In this document: in pieces, positions 9,067-23,077 of the stretch
Position numbering within the stretch: the stretch's first letter is position 1
Layout of the letters: every line of letters starts with the position of its first letter
Origin: Immundisolibacter cernigliae
GTDB lineage: Bacteria > Pseudomonadota > Gammaproteobacteria > Immundisolibacterales > Immundisolibacteraceae
Assembly: GCF_001697225.1 (NCBI RefSeq)
Contig: NZ_CP014671.1
Coordinates: 3,038,001-3,102,000, forward strand
Length of the DNA stretch: 64,000 nt
Direction: 5' to 3'
The notes under the pieces: generated by a model
The model's database searches: none
What the model saw: only the letters and a program-made list of their open reading frames with translations
What the model was told of the DNA's origin: nothing
Program-made: the position numbers and the translations under genes

Positions 9067-9549
9067 ATGGCACTGCTGACCCGGGCCGAGGTGGAGGATT
9101 TTCTGTACCACGAGGCGGCCCTGCTGGACGAATGGAAGACGATGGAGTGGGCCGAGCTGTTCACCGAGGATGGCGAGTACCTGGTGCCGCCAACCGACCT
9201 GCCGGATGCCGACAAGAACGCTGCCCTGTTCATCATCAACGACGACCACCACCGCCTGGTGCAGCGCGCCAAGCGCCTGACGCGGCGCACCGCGCACGTG
9301 GAGTTTCCGCATTCCAAGGTGCGCCACACCATCCACAACGTGCGCATCCTGGAACAGGACGAAGCCGGCCTGACGGTGGCCAGCAACCAGATCGTCTACC
9401 GCGCCAAGCGGCAGAACCTGGATACCTTCGTCTGTCACACCATTCACCAGCTGGCGCGTACCGCCGACGGCCTGCGCATCCGCAGCAAGCGGGTAATGCT
9501 GGACATCGACGGCCTGCGACCACACGGCATGATCAGCGCGATTCTTTGA
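9067..9549 (+). CDS. Aromatic ring-hydroxylating dioxygenase, beta subunit
   Basis: Small subunit of 160 residues with the SnoaL/NTF2-like fold of ring-hydroxylating dioxygenase beta chains, which assemble with alpha as alpha3beta3 and help stabilise the hexamer. Length is typical. A ribosome site (AAGGAAA) lies nine bases before the ATG. It directly follows the alpha gene, supporting a true two-subunit dioxygenase; the other three Rieske alpha genes in the window have no beta partner. Confidence 0.87.
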   Translation: MALLTRAEVEDFLYHEAALLDEWKTMEWAELFTEDGEYLVPPTDLPDADKNAALFIINDDHHRLVQRAKRLTRRTAHVEFPHSKVRHTIHNVRILEQDEAGLTVASNQIVYRAKRQNLDTFVCHTIHQLARTADGLRIRSKRVMLDIDGLRPHGMISAIL

Positions 9550-9578
9550 TAACGACTTGAGACAAGAGGAGTAACTCC

Positions 9579-10490
9579 ATGTTCCGTTACAAGAAACTTG
9601 GTTACGTCGCCCTTAACGTGACCGACCTGTCGCGGTCAGTGCCCTTCTACCGCGATCTGGTCGGCCTGCAACTGAACGAGCAGGTCGAAGGCGGTCCGGC
9701 CTTCTTCGCCTGCAGCGCCGATCATCACAACGTGGTGCTGCACCAGGGCGGCGAGCCGGGCCTGAAGCGAGTCGGCTGGGAAATGGAGCAGCCCGACGAG
9801 CTTGACCGCCTGTTCGAGCACCTGCAAAAGGTCGGCCTGAATCCGGTCGCCCTGTCACCGGAGGAATGCCGCGCCCTGCGCCAGCAGCGCACCATTCGCA
9901 TCAAGGAGCCGTTCAGCGGCCTGACCTTCGAGTTCTACGAAGGCCAGCTCGAACGCGGCAGCACCTATACGCCCACCGTCACCAAGATCGCCCGCCTGGG
10001 GCACGTGGTGCTCAACGTCGACCGCTGGCCGGAAGCGGTCAAATTCTTCAAGGAAACGCTCAATTTCCGCATCTCGGACAACGTGGACGGCTTCATCGCC
10101 TTCATGCGCTGTTTTCCGAACCCGTATCACCACTCCCTGGGCATCGGCAATGCCGCCGCCACGCGCAAGGAGCCGGGGCTGAACCACGTCAACTTCATGG
10201 TCACCGACATGGACGACATCGGCTGCGCCCTGACGCGCGTCAAGCGCCACGACGTGCCGATCGTGTTCGGCCCGGGCCGGCACCCGCCGTCGGGCAGCAT
10301 TTTTCTGTATTTCCTGGACCCGGACGGCATGACGCTGGAGTACAGCTACGGCATGGAGGAGTTTCCGGAAGAGCGCCCGCGCAAGGCGCGCGTGCTGGAG
10401 GCGCGGCCCGAATCGCTCGACTACTGGGGCAACGTGCCCGACCCGCGCTTTGCCTCCACCGGGCGCTTCGAGCCGGCAAGCGAGGGCTGA
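9579..10490 (+). CDS. Extradiol (catechol 2,3-dioxygenase type) ring-cleavage dioxygenase
   Basis: Two-domain vicinal-oxygen-chelate protein of 303 residues. The C-terminal module carries the full 2-His-1-carboxylate iron site: H142 (GHVVLNV), H203 (LNHVNF) and E254 (MTLEYSYG), the pattern of type I extradiol dioxygenases such as BphC. It should open a catechol produced by the dioxygenase and SDR of the same operon. The start at 9579 has GAGGAG upstream. The gene ends two bases before the SDR start, so the two are probably translationally coupled. Confidence 0.88.
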   Translation: MFRYKKLGYVALNVTDLSRSVPFYRDLVGLQLNEQVEGGPAFFACSADHHNVVLHQGGEPGLKRVGWEMEQPDELDRLFEHLQKVGLNPVALSPEECRALRQQRTIRIKEPFSGLTFEFYEGQLERGSTYTPTVTKIARLGHVVLNVDRWPEAVKFFKETLNFRISDNVDGFIAFMRCFPNPYHHSLGIGNAAATRKEPGLNHVNFMVTDMDDIGCALTRVKRHDVPIVFGPGRHPPSGSIFLYFLDPDGMTLEYSYGMEEFPEERPRKARVLEARPESLDYWGNVPDPRFASTGRFEPASEG

Positions 10491-10492
10491 GC

Positions 10493-11263
10493 ATGGGCCT
10501 GCAAACCGGCCTGCATGGGGGCCGCGCGGCCATCGTCAGCGGCGCGGCAAAGGGTATAGGCCGCGCCATCGCCCGCGAGCTGGCGCGTGAAGGCGCCGAC
10601 CTGCTGCTGGCCGATATGGACGGCGACACGCTGAAGGCCACCGCCGCGGCGATCAGTGGCGAGTTCGGTGTGCGCACCGCCTGCCATGTGGCCGATCTGG
10701 CGACTGAACAGGCCAACCACGGCATGGTCGAGGCCGCGCTGGCGGCATTCGGCCGTATCGACATCCTGGTCAACAACGCCGGTGGTGGCGTGATCAAGCC
10801 GTTTCTGGAACACACGCCGGAGACCCTGCACACCACCATCGACCGCAACCTGTGGACGGTGCTGTGGGCCTGTCGCGTGGTGCTGCCGGTCATGCTCCGG
10901 CAAGGCTACGGGCGGGTGGTCAGCATTGGCGCCGATTCGGTGCGAAATGGCCTGTGGGACCACGCCGCCTACAACGCCGCCAAGGGCGGCGTGCACGGCC
11001 TGACCACCGGCCTGGCACGGGAATTTGCGGCCCAGGACATCACCTTCAACACCGTCGCGCCGTGCGCGGTGCGCACCGAGCAGGTGGACGAACTGATCCG
11101 GGCCTACCCGCAGATGTTCGACAAGTTCGTCAGCGTGATTCCCAAGGGCCGGCCCGGCGAGATGAGCGAAGTGGCCTCGGTGGTGAGCTTTCTGGCCTCG
11201 ACCGCCGCATCGTTTGTTACTGGGCAGGTGATTAGCGTTAATGGCGGTAGTACGATGTTGTAA
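10493..11263 (+). CDS. SDR oxidoreductase, probable cis-dihydrodiol dehydrogenase
   Basis: Short-chain dehydrogenase of 256 residues with the NAD(P) motif GAAKGIG (17-23), NNAG (94-97) and catalytic S144, Y160 and K164. Position between a ring dioxygenase and the end of the operon suggests it rearomatises a cis-dihydrodiol to a catechol. From about residue 137 onward the gene is nearly identical to a truncated copy at 14465-14826, differing mainly at silent sites. The last 60 bases use unusually many T- and A-ending codons compared with the rest of the gene and with the other copy, suggesting the 3' end was replaced by a foreign allele. Confidence 0.88.
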   Translation: MGLQTGLHGGRAAIVSGAAKGIGRAIARELAREGADLLLADMDGDTLKATAAAISGEFGVRTACHVADLATEQANHGMVEAALAAFGRIDILVNNAGGGVIKPFLEHTPETLHTTIDRNLWTVLWACRVVLPVMLRQGYGRVVSIGADSVRNGLWDHAAYNAAKGGVHGLTTGLAREFAAQDITFNTVAPCAVRTEQVDELIRAYPQMFDKFVSVIPKGRPGEMSEVASVVSFLASTAASFVTGQVISVNGGSTML

Positions 11264-11265
11264 AG

Positions 11266-11332
11266 GAGAGTTGTTTTTCCATGGCAACACCTTACTCCGG
11301 GTGAGGTGTTGCACTTCAAACTTGAAACCGCC
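11266..11332. mobile_element. Remnant right end of an IS30-family element
   Basis: About 60 bp from the run of Ts at 11274 to 11332 match the right end of the complete IS30 element at 29664-30771, including its terminal inverted repeat and the reversed start codon of its transposase. The rest of the element is missing; the remnant abuts the stop codon of the SDR gene. It marks a deletion or recombination junction at the left edge of the island. Confidence 0.8.
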
Positions 11333-11494
11333 AGACTATAGGCTGCATTTGGAAATTTGGCAGCCCAATTCAGAGGGTTATCAGTGTGACGCCCATATTG
11401 GACCGTAATAACCAACTTGCCGCATTTCGGATGATATATCGCACACTCGGCGGCACTGAGCATCAGGATGGTTTCCCAGATCGTGGCGACCTAA

Positions 11495-12714
11495 GGAAAC
11501 GCTGATCAATCCCCCGAAACCAGCGCTATGGACATGACGGCGCTGACGCGTGACCGCCCCTGGGGAAAAACGGCCCGTTTTCGGGTGTGGATCGGGCCAA
11601 TGTGCGTGTTCTGGCCGGATATTCCGGTTTTGGGCTCCCTCAGGACGCACGGAGGGTGTGCCGCGCCCGAAGGCGCCAGCCGGCAATCACCACGTTGGCC
11701 AGGCCGAACAGCGTGAACAGCTGCGCCTGGTTCTTGGCCAGCCCCCGGTAACGCGCCTTGCGGTGCTTGAACAGGTTCTTGATGATGTGAAACGGATGCT
11801 CGACCTTGGCCCGCAGGCTCGCCTTGACCTGTTCGATCCGTTCCTGCAGGCGGCCCAGCGCGTCATCGGGCAGGGCCCGGCGCACGCCCGGGCGCAGCGC
11901 CACGTGCCAGGTGACCGGCGTGTCCCGATTCTCCGGGCGCTTGGCTACGCCCTGGTAGCCGGCATCGCCCAGCGCGTCCGTTTCCTGCCCGTGCAGCAGG
12001 GCGTGCGCCTGGGTCACGTCGTTGACGTTGGCCGGCGTGGTCAGCACCGTGTGCACCAGCCCCGAGTCCAGGTCGACCCCGATGTGCGCCTTCATGCCAA
12101 AGTGCCACTGGTTCCCCTTCTTGGCCTGATGCATGTCCGGATCGCGCGCCCGGTCGCGGTTCTTGGTCGACGGCGGGGCGGCGATCAGCGTCGCATCCAC
12201 GAGGGTGCCCTCACGCAGCAGCAGGCCCTGGCGGGCCAGGTGATCGCGAATCGTCTCGAAGATCACCCGGCTCAGACCCTGATCTTCCAGCAGGCGGCGG
12301 AACTTCAGCAGCGTGGTCGCATCCGGCGCCGCCTCGCGGGCCAGGTCGATGCCGATGAAGCAGCGGATGGCGTGGCTGTCGTACACGGCGTCCTCGATGC
12401 CCTCGTCCGACAGCCCAAAGCACTGCTGCGCCACGTACATGCGCAGCATGCGCGACAGCCCCAGCGGCGGGCGGCCCGGGCCCTTGCCGGCCGGGTAGAA
12501 CGGCGCCAGCGCCGCCTCCAGCTGCGCCCACGGCGTCACCGCCTGCAGCTGCGCCAGGAAGCGCTCGCGGCGCGTCTGCTTCTTCTTGCCGGCGTACTCG
12601 AGGTCGGAAAAGTTCGTTTGCATGACGTCTGCTCACCACCGCTGCGGACCAGGTCACATTGTCTCAGGACCAAGGTCTCATGCCTCCAACGGGAGGGAAT
12701 AAATCAGCGTTTCC
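11495..12714 (-). mobile_element. IS5-family insertion sequence, complete
   Basis: A 1220-bp element with imperfect terminal inverted repeats (GGAAACGCTGAT at the left; the complement at the right, ending 12714). It is flanked by 4-bp direct repeats CTAA at 11491-11494 and 12715-12718, a typical IS5 target duplication. It carries one transposase gene. Clean ends and target duplication indicate a fairly recent insertion, which split the unknown gene described at 11333-13117. Confidence 0.92.
11640..12623 (-). CDS. IS5-family transposase
   Basis: DDE transposase of 327 residues. The N-terminal part has the IS5-type segment around GRPPLGLSRMLR, followed by the catalytic-core motifs LVDATLI (first Asp), DALGDAGYQG (second Asp) and the C-terminal HPFHIIKNLFKHRKARYRG segment typical of the family's third acidic region. 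The frame is intact, so the element may be active. Start ATG at 12623 matches family length. Confidence 0.92.
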   Translation of the reverse strand: MQTNFSDLEYAGKKKQTRRERFLAQLQAVTPWAQLEAALAPFYPAGKGPGRPPLGLSRMLRMYVAQQCFGLSDEGIEDAVYDSHAIRCFIGIDLAREAAPDATTLLKFRRLLEDQGLSRVIFETIRDHLARQGLLLREGTLVDATLIAAPPSTKNRDRARDPDMHQAKKGNQWHFGMKAHIGVDLDSGLVHTVLTTPANVNDVTQAHALLHGQETDALGDAGYQGVAKRPENRDTPVTWHVALRPGVRRALPDDALGRLQERIEQVKASLRAKVEHPFHIIKNLFKHRKARYRGLAKNQAQLFTLFGLANVVIAGWRLRARHTLRAS

Positions 12715-13315
12715 CTAAGGGCGCCCAGTGGAGTCTTGTGGAGGTGGAGTACTGCTCCAAAGCCCGGTGGGATTGGAACGATGCTACTCAAGTTGGATTT
12801 TTCTTTGGGCACTGCCGCACTGGGATTTTCCGTTCCGCTTGGGAGATTAGATATCAATGATCTTGGCCTCCTCGCGGTAGACGCACTTGGTAACGAATTT
12901 TTATGTCGTCAGAAGCTTACAAACCGAGAACGGACAATAAATTCACACAATGAGGCCTTTGCTGTAGAGTGGAGTGGTCCAATCTATTCGAGGTTTCAAG
13001 TTCGGGGGGGCATCTAGTATCCGGACTTATTACGCGATTATTCCCATCACGAATAGCTTTGAGACAATTGAGTGTGCGCTGGTTCAGTTATTGGAAGGCA
13101 AGGCCGCGCTTGATTAACGATAAATTTAACTTAGAGCTAAGAATATGAAGCGTATATTTTTCGTTTGGCTTCCGCCGGTCGCCGGCCCAGAGCGCCGTGC
13201 TGTCTGTTCGATAGTGTCCTGTCTACCGAATCTAGGTTCCGCATATTCAATTCTGTACAAAGTTTTCAGACATCCGTATATACCACAGACAAATTTATTG
13301 CTCGGCTGGTTTAAT

Positions 13316-14056
13316 TTGAGATTGTTTCTGGTCATGCTATTGGGCGTCATGCCCGCATCTACTTGGGCGGCCGCGGAAATGGAAGCCTTGAGGGTGACGC
13401 CACTTTTTGCGAGCGAAGCGGATACCATCGCGGCATTGAAGCCTCTCTCCGCCATGGGGAAAGACCGGTTTGAAAGTACTGCCGACTTTGTAAAAAAACT
13501 CTGTCCAGCTACTGAAAAGGCCATGAATGTCAAGGTGGGTGAATCCATCAACCTCGTGGCATTTTGGGGAGCGGTCGGTTTATATGATGCCGACAAGCGT
13601 GTTTTTGAGTTTGACTTACTAAGCGCGGTGCTTGGATTATTCGATCGATCACTCGATAAATTTCTCGGGATAAAGATCGCGATGGTAGAGAGAAAAATGG
13701 GCTCCTTTCAAGCTGAGAATACGTTTGGCGTCTCAAAAGACGTTTCTGTAATAGAGCGTGAGGAGGTGATTCTATTGCTTCCTACGAATCTCGCTCACCC
13801 AATATCTTGGAAAAAAAATATACAGCTATCTGCTAGGCCAGAAGAGGCGCGCAAATTGCACAATGACATGCAATTTGTAGTCACCACGAAGTTACAACGC
13901 CCGTGCTTTGTCACGGGTCGTTTTCATCGATCCCCCGATTTCTTATATCCGGTAAAAGAGAATACAACTCTACTCGGAGTGTTCGTATCGCGCGATTCCT
14001 CTTGGAAGATCATCAAGAAATCGACGGGCGAAGTACTCAAGATGGGTGGGTTCTAA
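13316..14056 (+). CDS. Hypothetical secreted protein
   Basis: No family recognised. The mature part of about 225 residues is hydrophilic, with two cysteines and no obvious repeat. A signal peptide is visible (hydrophobic LRLFLVMLLGVM then ASTWAAAE, a plausible signal peptidase I site). The start is therefore placed at the TTG at 13316; the ATG at 13334 is an alternative and the frame is open back to 13145. The gene is AT-rich with codon use unlike its neighbours, which points to horizontal acquisition. It lies in the island between the IS5 element and the partial SDR copy. Confidence 0.5.
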   Translation: MRLFLVMLLGVMPASTWAAAEMEALRVTPLFASEADTIAALKPLSAMGKDRFESTADFVKKLCPATEKAMNVKVGESINLVAFWGAVGLYDADKRVFEFDLLSAVLGLFDRSLDKFLGIKIAMVERKMGSFQAENTFGVSKDVSVIEREEVILLLPTNLAHPISWKKNIQLSARPEEARKLHNDMQFVVTTKLQRPCFVTGRFHRSPDFLYPVKENTTLLGVFVSRDSSWKIIKKSTGEVLKMGGF

Positions 14057-14464
14057 CGGGTTGGCGAGCGGAAGGCGGACGAAGCGCAGTGTGCCCGCGC
14101 GGGCTCTTTATCGGGCGAGTTCGAGCATCCCCCGCCATTGGCCGCAGACGCCCAGCCTGGTAGAGATAGTCTTGACGTAAACGACTATGGATTTCCGGAT
14201 CCTCGAAGCCCGTGTGGCATCAATTGCGAACGATGCGTCTCACTTGTCGGCGTACCGAGCGTAGGGTGCAATAAGGCGAAGCCGCATTGCACCGAATAGG
14301 CCTTCATACGGCGCGCTGCATCCGCATCGGGTCGGCAACGCGCGGATCGCAAAGCCGGCGGCAAATCCGCGGCCGGCATGGCGCCAAGCCAATTCGCAAA
14401 TACGGCGCGATGGTTCGACCGGCGCCCGGTTGCCCCGGCGCCGGTCGCTTGGGTCAGGCCGCCG
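14057..14464. other. Intergenic region with dispersed repeat
   Basis: No gene seen in these 408 bp. From 14261 to 14313 is a copy of an intergenic repeat (GTAGGGTGCAATA, then a reverse-complementary TTGCACC, then CATACGGCGC) that recurs at 28453-28507. An imperfect 23-bp palindrome with arms ATAGTC/GACTAT lies at 14166-14188. Just after 14056 a stretch resembles the GCACAGCGTGCCC repeat found at 32149. The right end is the junction with the SDR fragment. Confidence 0.5.
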
Positions 14465-14826
14465 AAGGCTACGGGCGGGTGGTCAGCATCGGTGCCGATT
14501 CGGTGCGAAATGGCCTGTGGGACCACGCCGCCTACAACGCCGCCAAGGGCGGCGTGCACGGCCTGACCACCGGTCTGGCACGCGAATTCGCGGCGCAGGA
14601 CATCACCTTCAACACCGTTGCCCCATGCGCCGTGCGCACCGAGCAGGTGGACGAACTGATCCGGGCCTGCCCGCAGATGTTCGACAAGTTCGTCAGCGTC
14701 ATCCCCAAGGGACGGCCGGGCGAGATGAGCGAAGTGGCCTCGGTGGTGAGCTTTCTGGCCTCACCGGCCGCATCGTTCGTGACCGGGCAGGTGATCAGCG
14801 TCAACGGCGGCAGCACCATGCTGTGA
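14465..14826 (+). pseudogene. Truncated second copy of the SDR gene (C-terminal half)
   Basis: Matches codons 137-256 of the SDR gene at 10493-11263 with only scattered, mostly silent differences (for example Cys for Tyr in the RACP/RAYP segment). It includes catalytic Ser, Tyr and Lys but lacks the nucleotide-binding half and any start signal. Upstream sequence from 14287 is open but unrelated. The segment ends with its own TGA next to pgl. It is probably the original 3' end of the gene, separated from its 5' part by the island. Confidence 0.85.
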
Positions 14827-14860
14827 TCGGCGGCTGCCGCGCCGAAATGACGAGCAGGTT

Positions 14861-15558
14861 TCAGGGAGCCAGATAGACCGTCACCGGCACGCCCGACTGG
14901 CACAGCACCGCGCTTATCGGCAGCTGCAGCGGGTCGCACTGCGCCAGGGCGCGGGCATAAACCGCCCGCTTGGACGCACCGGCCAGCGGCAGGTGGATGT
15001 GCCGACAGCCGAGCAGGGCCTTGAGCGTCAGGCTCAGCCGCGGATGCGGCGCGGCCGGCGGATCGATGGCCGCCAGCAGGGCCGTGCCGGCGGGATCCAG
15101 CGCTGCGGCCAGGCCCGGCGCGCCAGGAAACAGCGACGCGGTGTGACCGTCCTCACCCATGCCAAGGACCACGCTGTCGAACGGCTGCGGCAATTGCGCC
15201 AGGGCCGCGGTGCGTTCGGCAATGGCCGCCGCCGGCGTCGCGGCGCCATTCCACAGCGGCACGAAATGGGCCGCTGCCGCAGCCCCTTGCAGCAGATGCT
15301 GGCGCAGCAGCGCGGCATTGCTGTCCGGGTGGTCGTCGGGCACCCAGCGCTCGTCGGCAAGCGTGATCCATACCTGCGACCAGTCGAGTTCGGCATCGCA
15401 CAGACACTGAAAAAAGCCGATCGGGCTGCGCCCGCCGGACACCACCAGGCTGGCGCGTTCCCGCGCCGCGAGTGCGGTCGCCAGCGATGCGCTGACTGCA
15501 TCGGCCAGGGCGGCCGCGGCCTCTGAGGGCGAGGAAAACTGGCGTTCCTGGACAGCCA

Positions 15559-15559
<1 letters not shown>
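14861..15559 (-). CDS. pgl: 6-phosphogluconolactonase
   Basis: Protein of 232 residues that hydrolyses 6-phosphogluconolactone to 6-phosphogluconate after the Zwf step. Family motifs SGGRSP, LADERWVP and GMGEDGHTASLFPG are visible. Start ATG at 15559 overlaps the zwf stop codon (TGATG), so the two are translationally coupled. Product feeds Edd encoded by the divergent operon. Confidence 0.93.
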
Positions 15560-17025
<1,466 letters not shown>

Positions 17026-17150
17026 TGCGCTCCGTGGCCCTCGGGCTGGTTCACAGGTCTGGCATCGGGATTGCTGCTTTCATGCCAGAACCCTTGCCGG
17101 GCCGGCTCGCTCGGGCGCTGCAGCGCCTCACGCACCACAGGAGATTGCGC
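17026..17150. promoter_or_regulatory. Divergent promoter region zwf/edd
   Basis: This 125-bp gap separates the divergent zwf-pgl and edd-eda operons and must hold both promoters. A ribosome site CAGGAGA lies just before the edd start. I see no clear operator palindrome and no HexR gene in the window. Confidence 0.45.
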
Positions 17151-19015
<1,865 letters not shown>

Positions 19016-19019
<4 letters not shown>

Positions 19020-19636
19020 GCGTGATTGACATCCTGCGCCTCGGGCCGGTCATGCCGGTGCTGGTGATCGACGATCTTTCCCACGCCGTGCCGCTGGCGC
19101 GGGCACTGGTGGCCGGCGGCATCCGCGTGCTGGAAGTGACCCTGCGCACGCCGGTGGCGCTGGATGCCGTGCGCGCCATGTGCGCGGCGGTGCCGGATGC
19201 CGTAGTCGGCGTCGGCACGCTCACCTCGCCGCAGGATCTGGCCGATTCCAAGGCCGCCGGGGCGGTGTTTGGCGTCAGCCCGGGCCTGACCGCCAGCCTG
19301 CTGGAGGCGGCCCGACAAACCGGCCTGCCGCTGCTGCCCGGCACCATGACGCCGTCGGACGTGATGACCGCCCGCGCCGCCGGGCTCACCGCCTGCAAGC
19401 TGTTCCCGGCCGCCGTGGCCGGCGGCGTGGCCATGCTCAAGGCCCTGTACGGACCGTTTGCGGACATGAGCTTCTGTCCGACCGGCGGCATCGACGCCGC
19501 CAGCGCGCCGCAGTACCTGGCGCTGCCGAACGTCGCCTGCGTGGGCGGCTCCTGGCTGGCGCCCAAGGCCTTGGTGCAGGCGGGAGACTGGCCGGCCATC
19601 ACGGCGCTGGCCAAGGCCGCGTCGAGACTTCGCTAG
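19016..19636 (+). CDS. eda: KDPG aldolase (2-keto-3-deoxy-6-phosphogluconate aldolase)
   Basis: Class I aldolase of 206 residues splitting KDPG to pyruvate and glyceraldehyde 3-phosphate. The catalytic Glu in LEVTLRTP (E40) and Schiff-base lysine in ACKLFPA (K128) are present. Coupled to edd by a four-base overlap. No gnd gene accompanies the block, consistent with sugar flux through the Entner-Doudoroff route. Confidence 0.95.
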
Positions 19637-19641
19637 GGAGA

Positions 19642-19790
19642 CGCTGAAGCCGCAGCGCAGGCCTGCCTGCGCGTCAGCGGGGGAGCCATCGGAAAACTGT
19701 GGGAGCCCGGCTGTGCCGGGCGATGATCGGACAACGAAGCTGCGCCCCTACCCGGTCTTTCCAGGTGGCGGGCGCCGGAAAATCCGGGAT
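19642..19790. repeat. Composite intergenic hairpin repeat
   Basis: Downstream of eda are two elements: a nested hairpin at 19642-19679 (CGCTGA/TCAGCG with an inner GCGCAG/CTGCGC), and a copy of the GGAGCCCGGCT-TGCCGGGCGAT repeat at 19702-19724. The latter is followed by the tail GTCTTTCCAGGTGGCGGGCGCCGG, which returns in inverted orientation near 28372-28395. Other copies of the repeat are at 23487, 26250 and 28371. No gene is seen in 19637-19894. Confidence 0.65.
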
Positions 19791-19894
19791 GGATTCAGTC
19801 GGCGCGTCACGAGGGCTGACGGCCCCGACAGTGCTGCATGGCGCGCTCGGCGCAGGCATCATCGTGGGCCGGAATCCTCACGCGGAGCCTGCCC

Positions 19895-21761
<1,867 letters not shown>

Positions 21762-21862
21762 TGGCGCCATGATCTGAAAATGCCGGGTGGTCAGGAGCAC
21801 CCGGCCCCGGCCAGGGGCTGCGACAGACGGCCCCGGCAGTGTCTCCTGGAGGAGATTTGCCC

Positions 21863-23077
21863 ATGAACAGTCCCGCCAACCTCAACCCGCGGCCGTTTGC
21901 GCCACGTTATCCGCAGCTGGGCACCGGGCCGGTGCCGGTCAGCACGGCGGTCGATCCGGCGTTCTTCGAGCTGGAGCGCGAGCGCATCTTTCGCGGCATG
22001 TGGGTCAACCTGATCCTGCGCGAGGAGGATCTGCCCAAGCCCGGCGACTATTTCGTGCGCTACCTGGAAGCCCAGGGCGCCTCCATCCTGGTGGTGCGCG
22101 GCGACGACGGCAAACTGCGGGCCTTCCACAACGTCTGCACGCACCGCGGCAACCAGGTGGCGGAGGAGGGCGCCGGACACTGTAAGGGATTCCAGTGCAA
22201 CTTTCACGGCTGGACCTTCGACACCCGCGGCCGGCTGGCCTTCGTCACCGACGAACAGCGCTTCCACAACCTGGACAAATCCGCGCTCGGCCTGCCGGCG
22301 GTGCATCTGGACACCTGGCGTGGCTTCATCTTCGTGAACCTGGCCAAGCGTCCGGCGCAGACGCTGGAGCTGGCCATGGCCGAGTTCAACCAGGACCTGA
22401 AACCGTTTCCGTTCGAGCAGATGGTGCTGGCCGGTCGCTATCGCTACGCCGTCAATGCCAACTGGAAGGTGACCATGAACGCCTTTCAGGAGTCCTATCA
22501 CGGCGCCTTCGTGCACAAGCTGTCGGTGGGCCAGTGCATCAGCCCGGAAGACCCGTACCTGGCCGTGCAGCGCATCAAGCTGCAGGAAAACGGCAACCAG
22601 TCCGTGTCCGTCCACCTGGCGCCGCACGAGCTCAGCCCAGCCGAGAAGCTGGCCTTCGGTTTCGGCGCCACCTTCACGCAGGGTGGCGGTGCGGCGCAGG
22701 CTTTCCCCGGTACCGCGCAGGCGCAGGTGCGCGACTGGGGCTTCGACCTGAACATCATCTTTCCCTACTCGCGCATCAACGTCGGCGCCGGCTGGTATTA
22801 CGTGGACGCCTTCTGGCCGGTGGCGCACGACAAGACGGTGTACGAGCTGGCCTATTACTTCCCGATGCCGCAGCGGGCCTCGGAAATGATCAGTCAGGAA
22901 TACAGCAAGATCGTGCTGCGGGACCTGTCGCGCGAGGACCTGGCCACCAACGAGGCCACGCACCGCTCGCTGCGCTCGGGCGCCATCCGGCAGATGAACC
23001 TGTCCGACCAGGAAATCGCCGTGCGCCACCTGTACCACACGGTCGCCGCCCGCTGCGGCAAGGAGCTGGCGAAATGA
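21863..23077 (+). CDS. Rieske aromatic oxygenase, alpha subunit without beta partner
   Basis: Protein of 404 residues. Rieske ligands C92, H94, C112 and H115; the catalytic site has the ESYHGAFVH pattern. A very strong ribosome site (GGAGGAG) precedes the ATG at 21863. No beta-subunit gene follows; instead a 120-residue gene overlaps the stop by four bases. This suggests an alpha-only (alpha3) oxygenase or one with a non-classical small partner. Ferredoxin and reductase must come from elsewhere. Substrate unknown; the neighbouring hydrolase hints at a ring-fission pathway. Confidence 0.87.
   Translation: MNSPANLNPRPFAPRYPQLGTGPVPVSTAVDPAFFELERERIFRGMWVNLILREEDLPKPGDYFVRYLEAQGASILVVRGDDGKLRAFHNVCTHRGNQVAEEGAGHCKGFQCNFHGWTFDTRGRLAFVTDEQRFHNLDKSALGLPAVHLDTWRGFIFVNLAKRPAQTLELAMAEFNQDLKPFPFEQMVLAGRYRYAVNANWKVTMNAFQESYHGAFVHKLSVGQCISPEDPYLAVQRIKLQENGNQSVSVHLAPHELSPAEKLAFGFGATFTQGGGAAQAFPGTAQAQVRDWGFDLNIIFPYSRINVGAGWYYVDAFWPVAHDKTVYELAYYFPMPQRASEMISQEYSKIVLRDLSREDLATNEATHRSLRSGAIRQMNLSDQEIAVRHLYHTVAARCGKELAK

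Larger units (their letters stand above)
11333..13117 (+). pseudogene. Unknown gene, 5'-truncated, split by IS5 and frameshifted
   Basis: If the IS5 element and one CTAA copy are removed, an open frame runs from 11335 across the insertion point (11494 joined to 12719) into the segment containing MLLKLDF at 12781. It then meets a TAG at 13015. Removing one G from the seven-G run at 13004-13010 lets the frame continue through SSIRTYY to a TAA at 13115-13117. The result is a protein of at least 185 residues with no motif I recognise. Its 5' end is cut by the IS30 remnant. The DNA is clearly AT-richer than the flanking catabolic genes. Coherent amino-acid use on both sides of the insertion supports one original gene. 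Confidence 0.6.

Noticed and set aside
13118-14464. Possible integron cassettes in the first AT-rich island
   Set aside because: TTCTAAC after the secreted protein gene lacks the required purine in the first position and no paired GTTRRRY with inner boxes was found.
14287-14826. Partial SDR copy read as an intact 179-codon gene
   Set aside because: It lacks the nucleotide-binding domain and its first 60 codons are unrelated low-complexity sequence.
19838-19894. Earlier ATG start for the DODA-type dioxygenase
   Set aside because: It lies in repeat-associated DNA without a ribosome site, and the family begins at the GTG-proximal residues.
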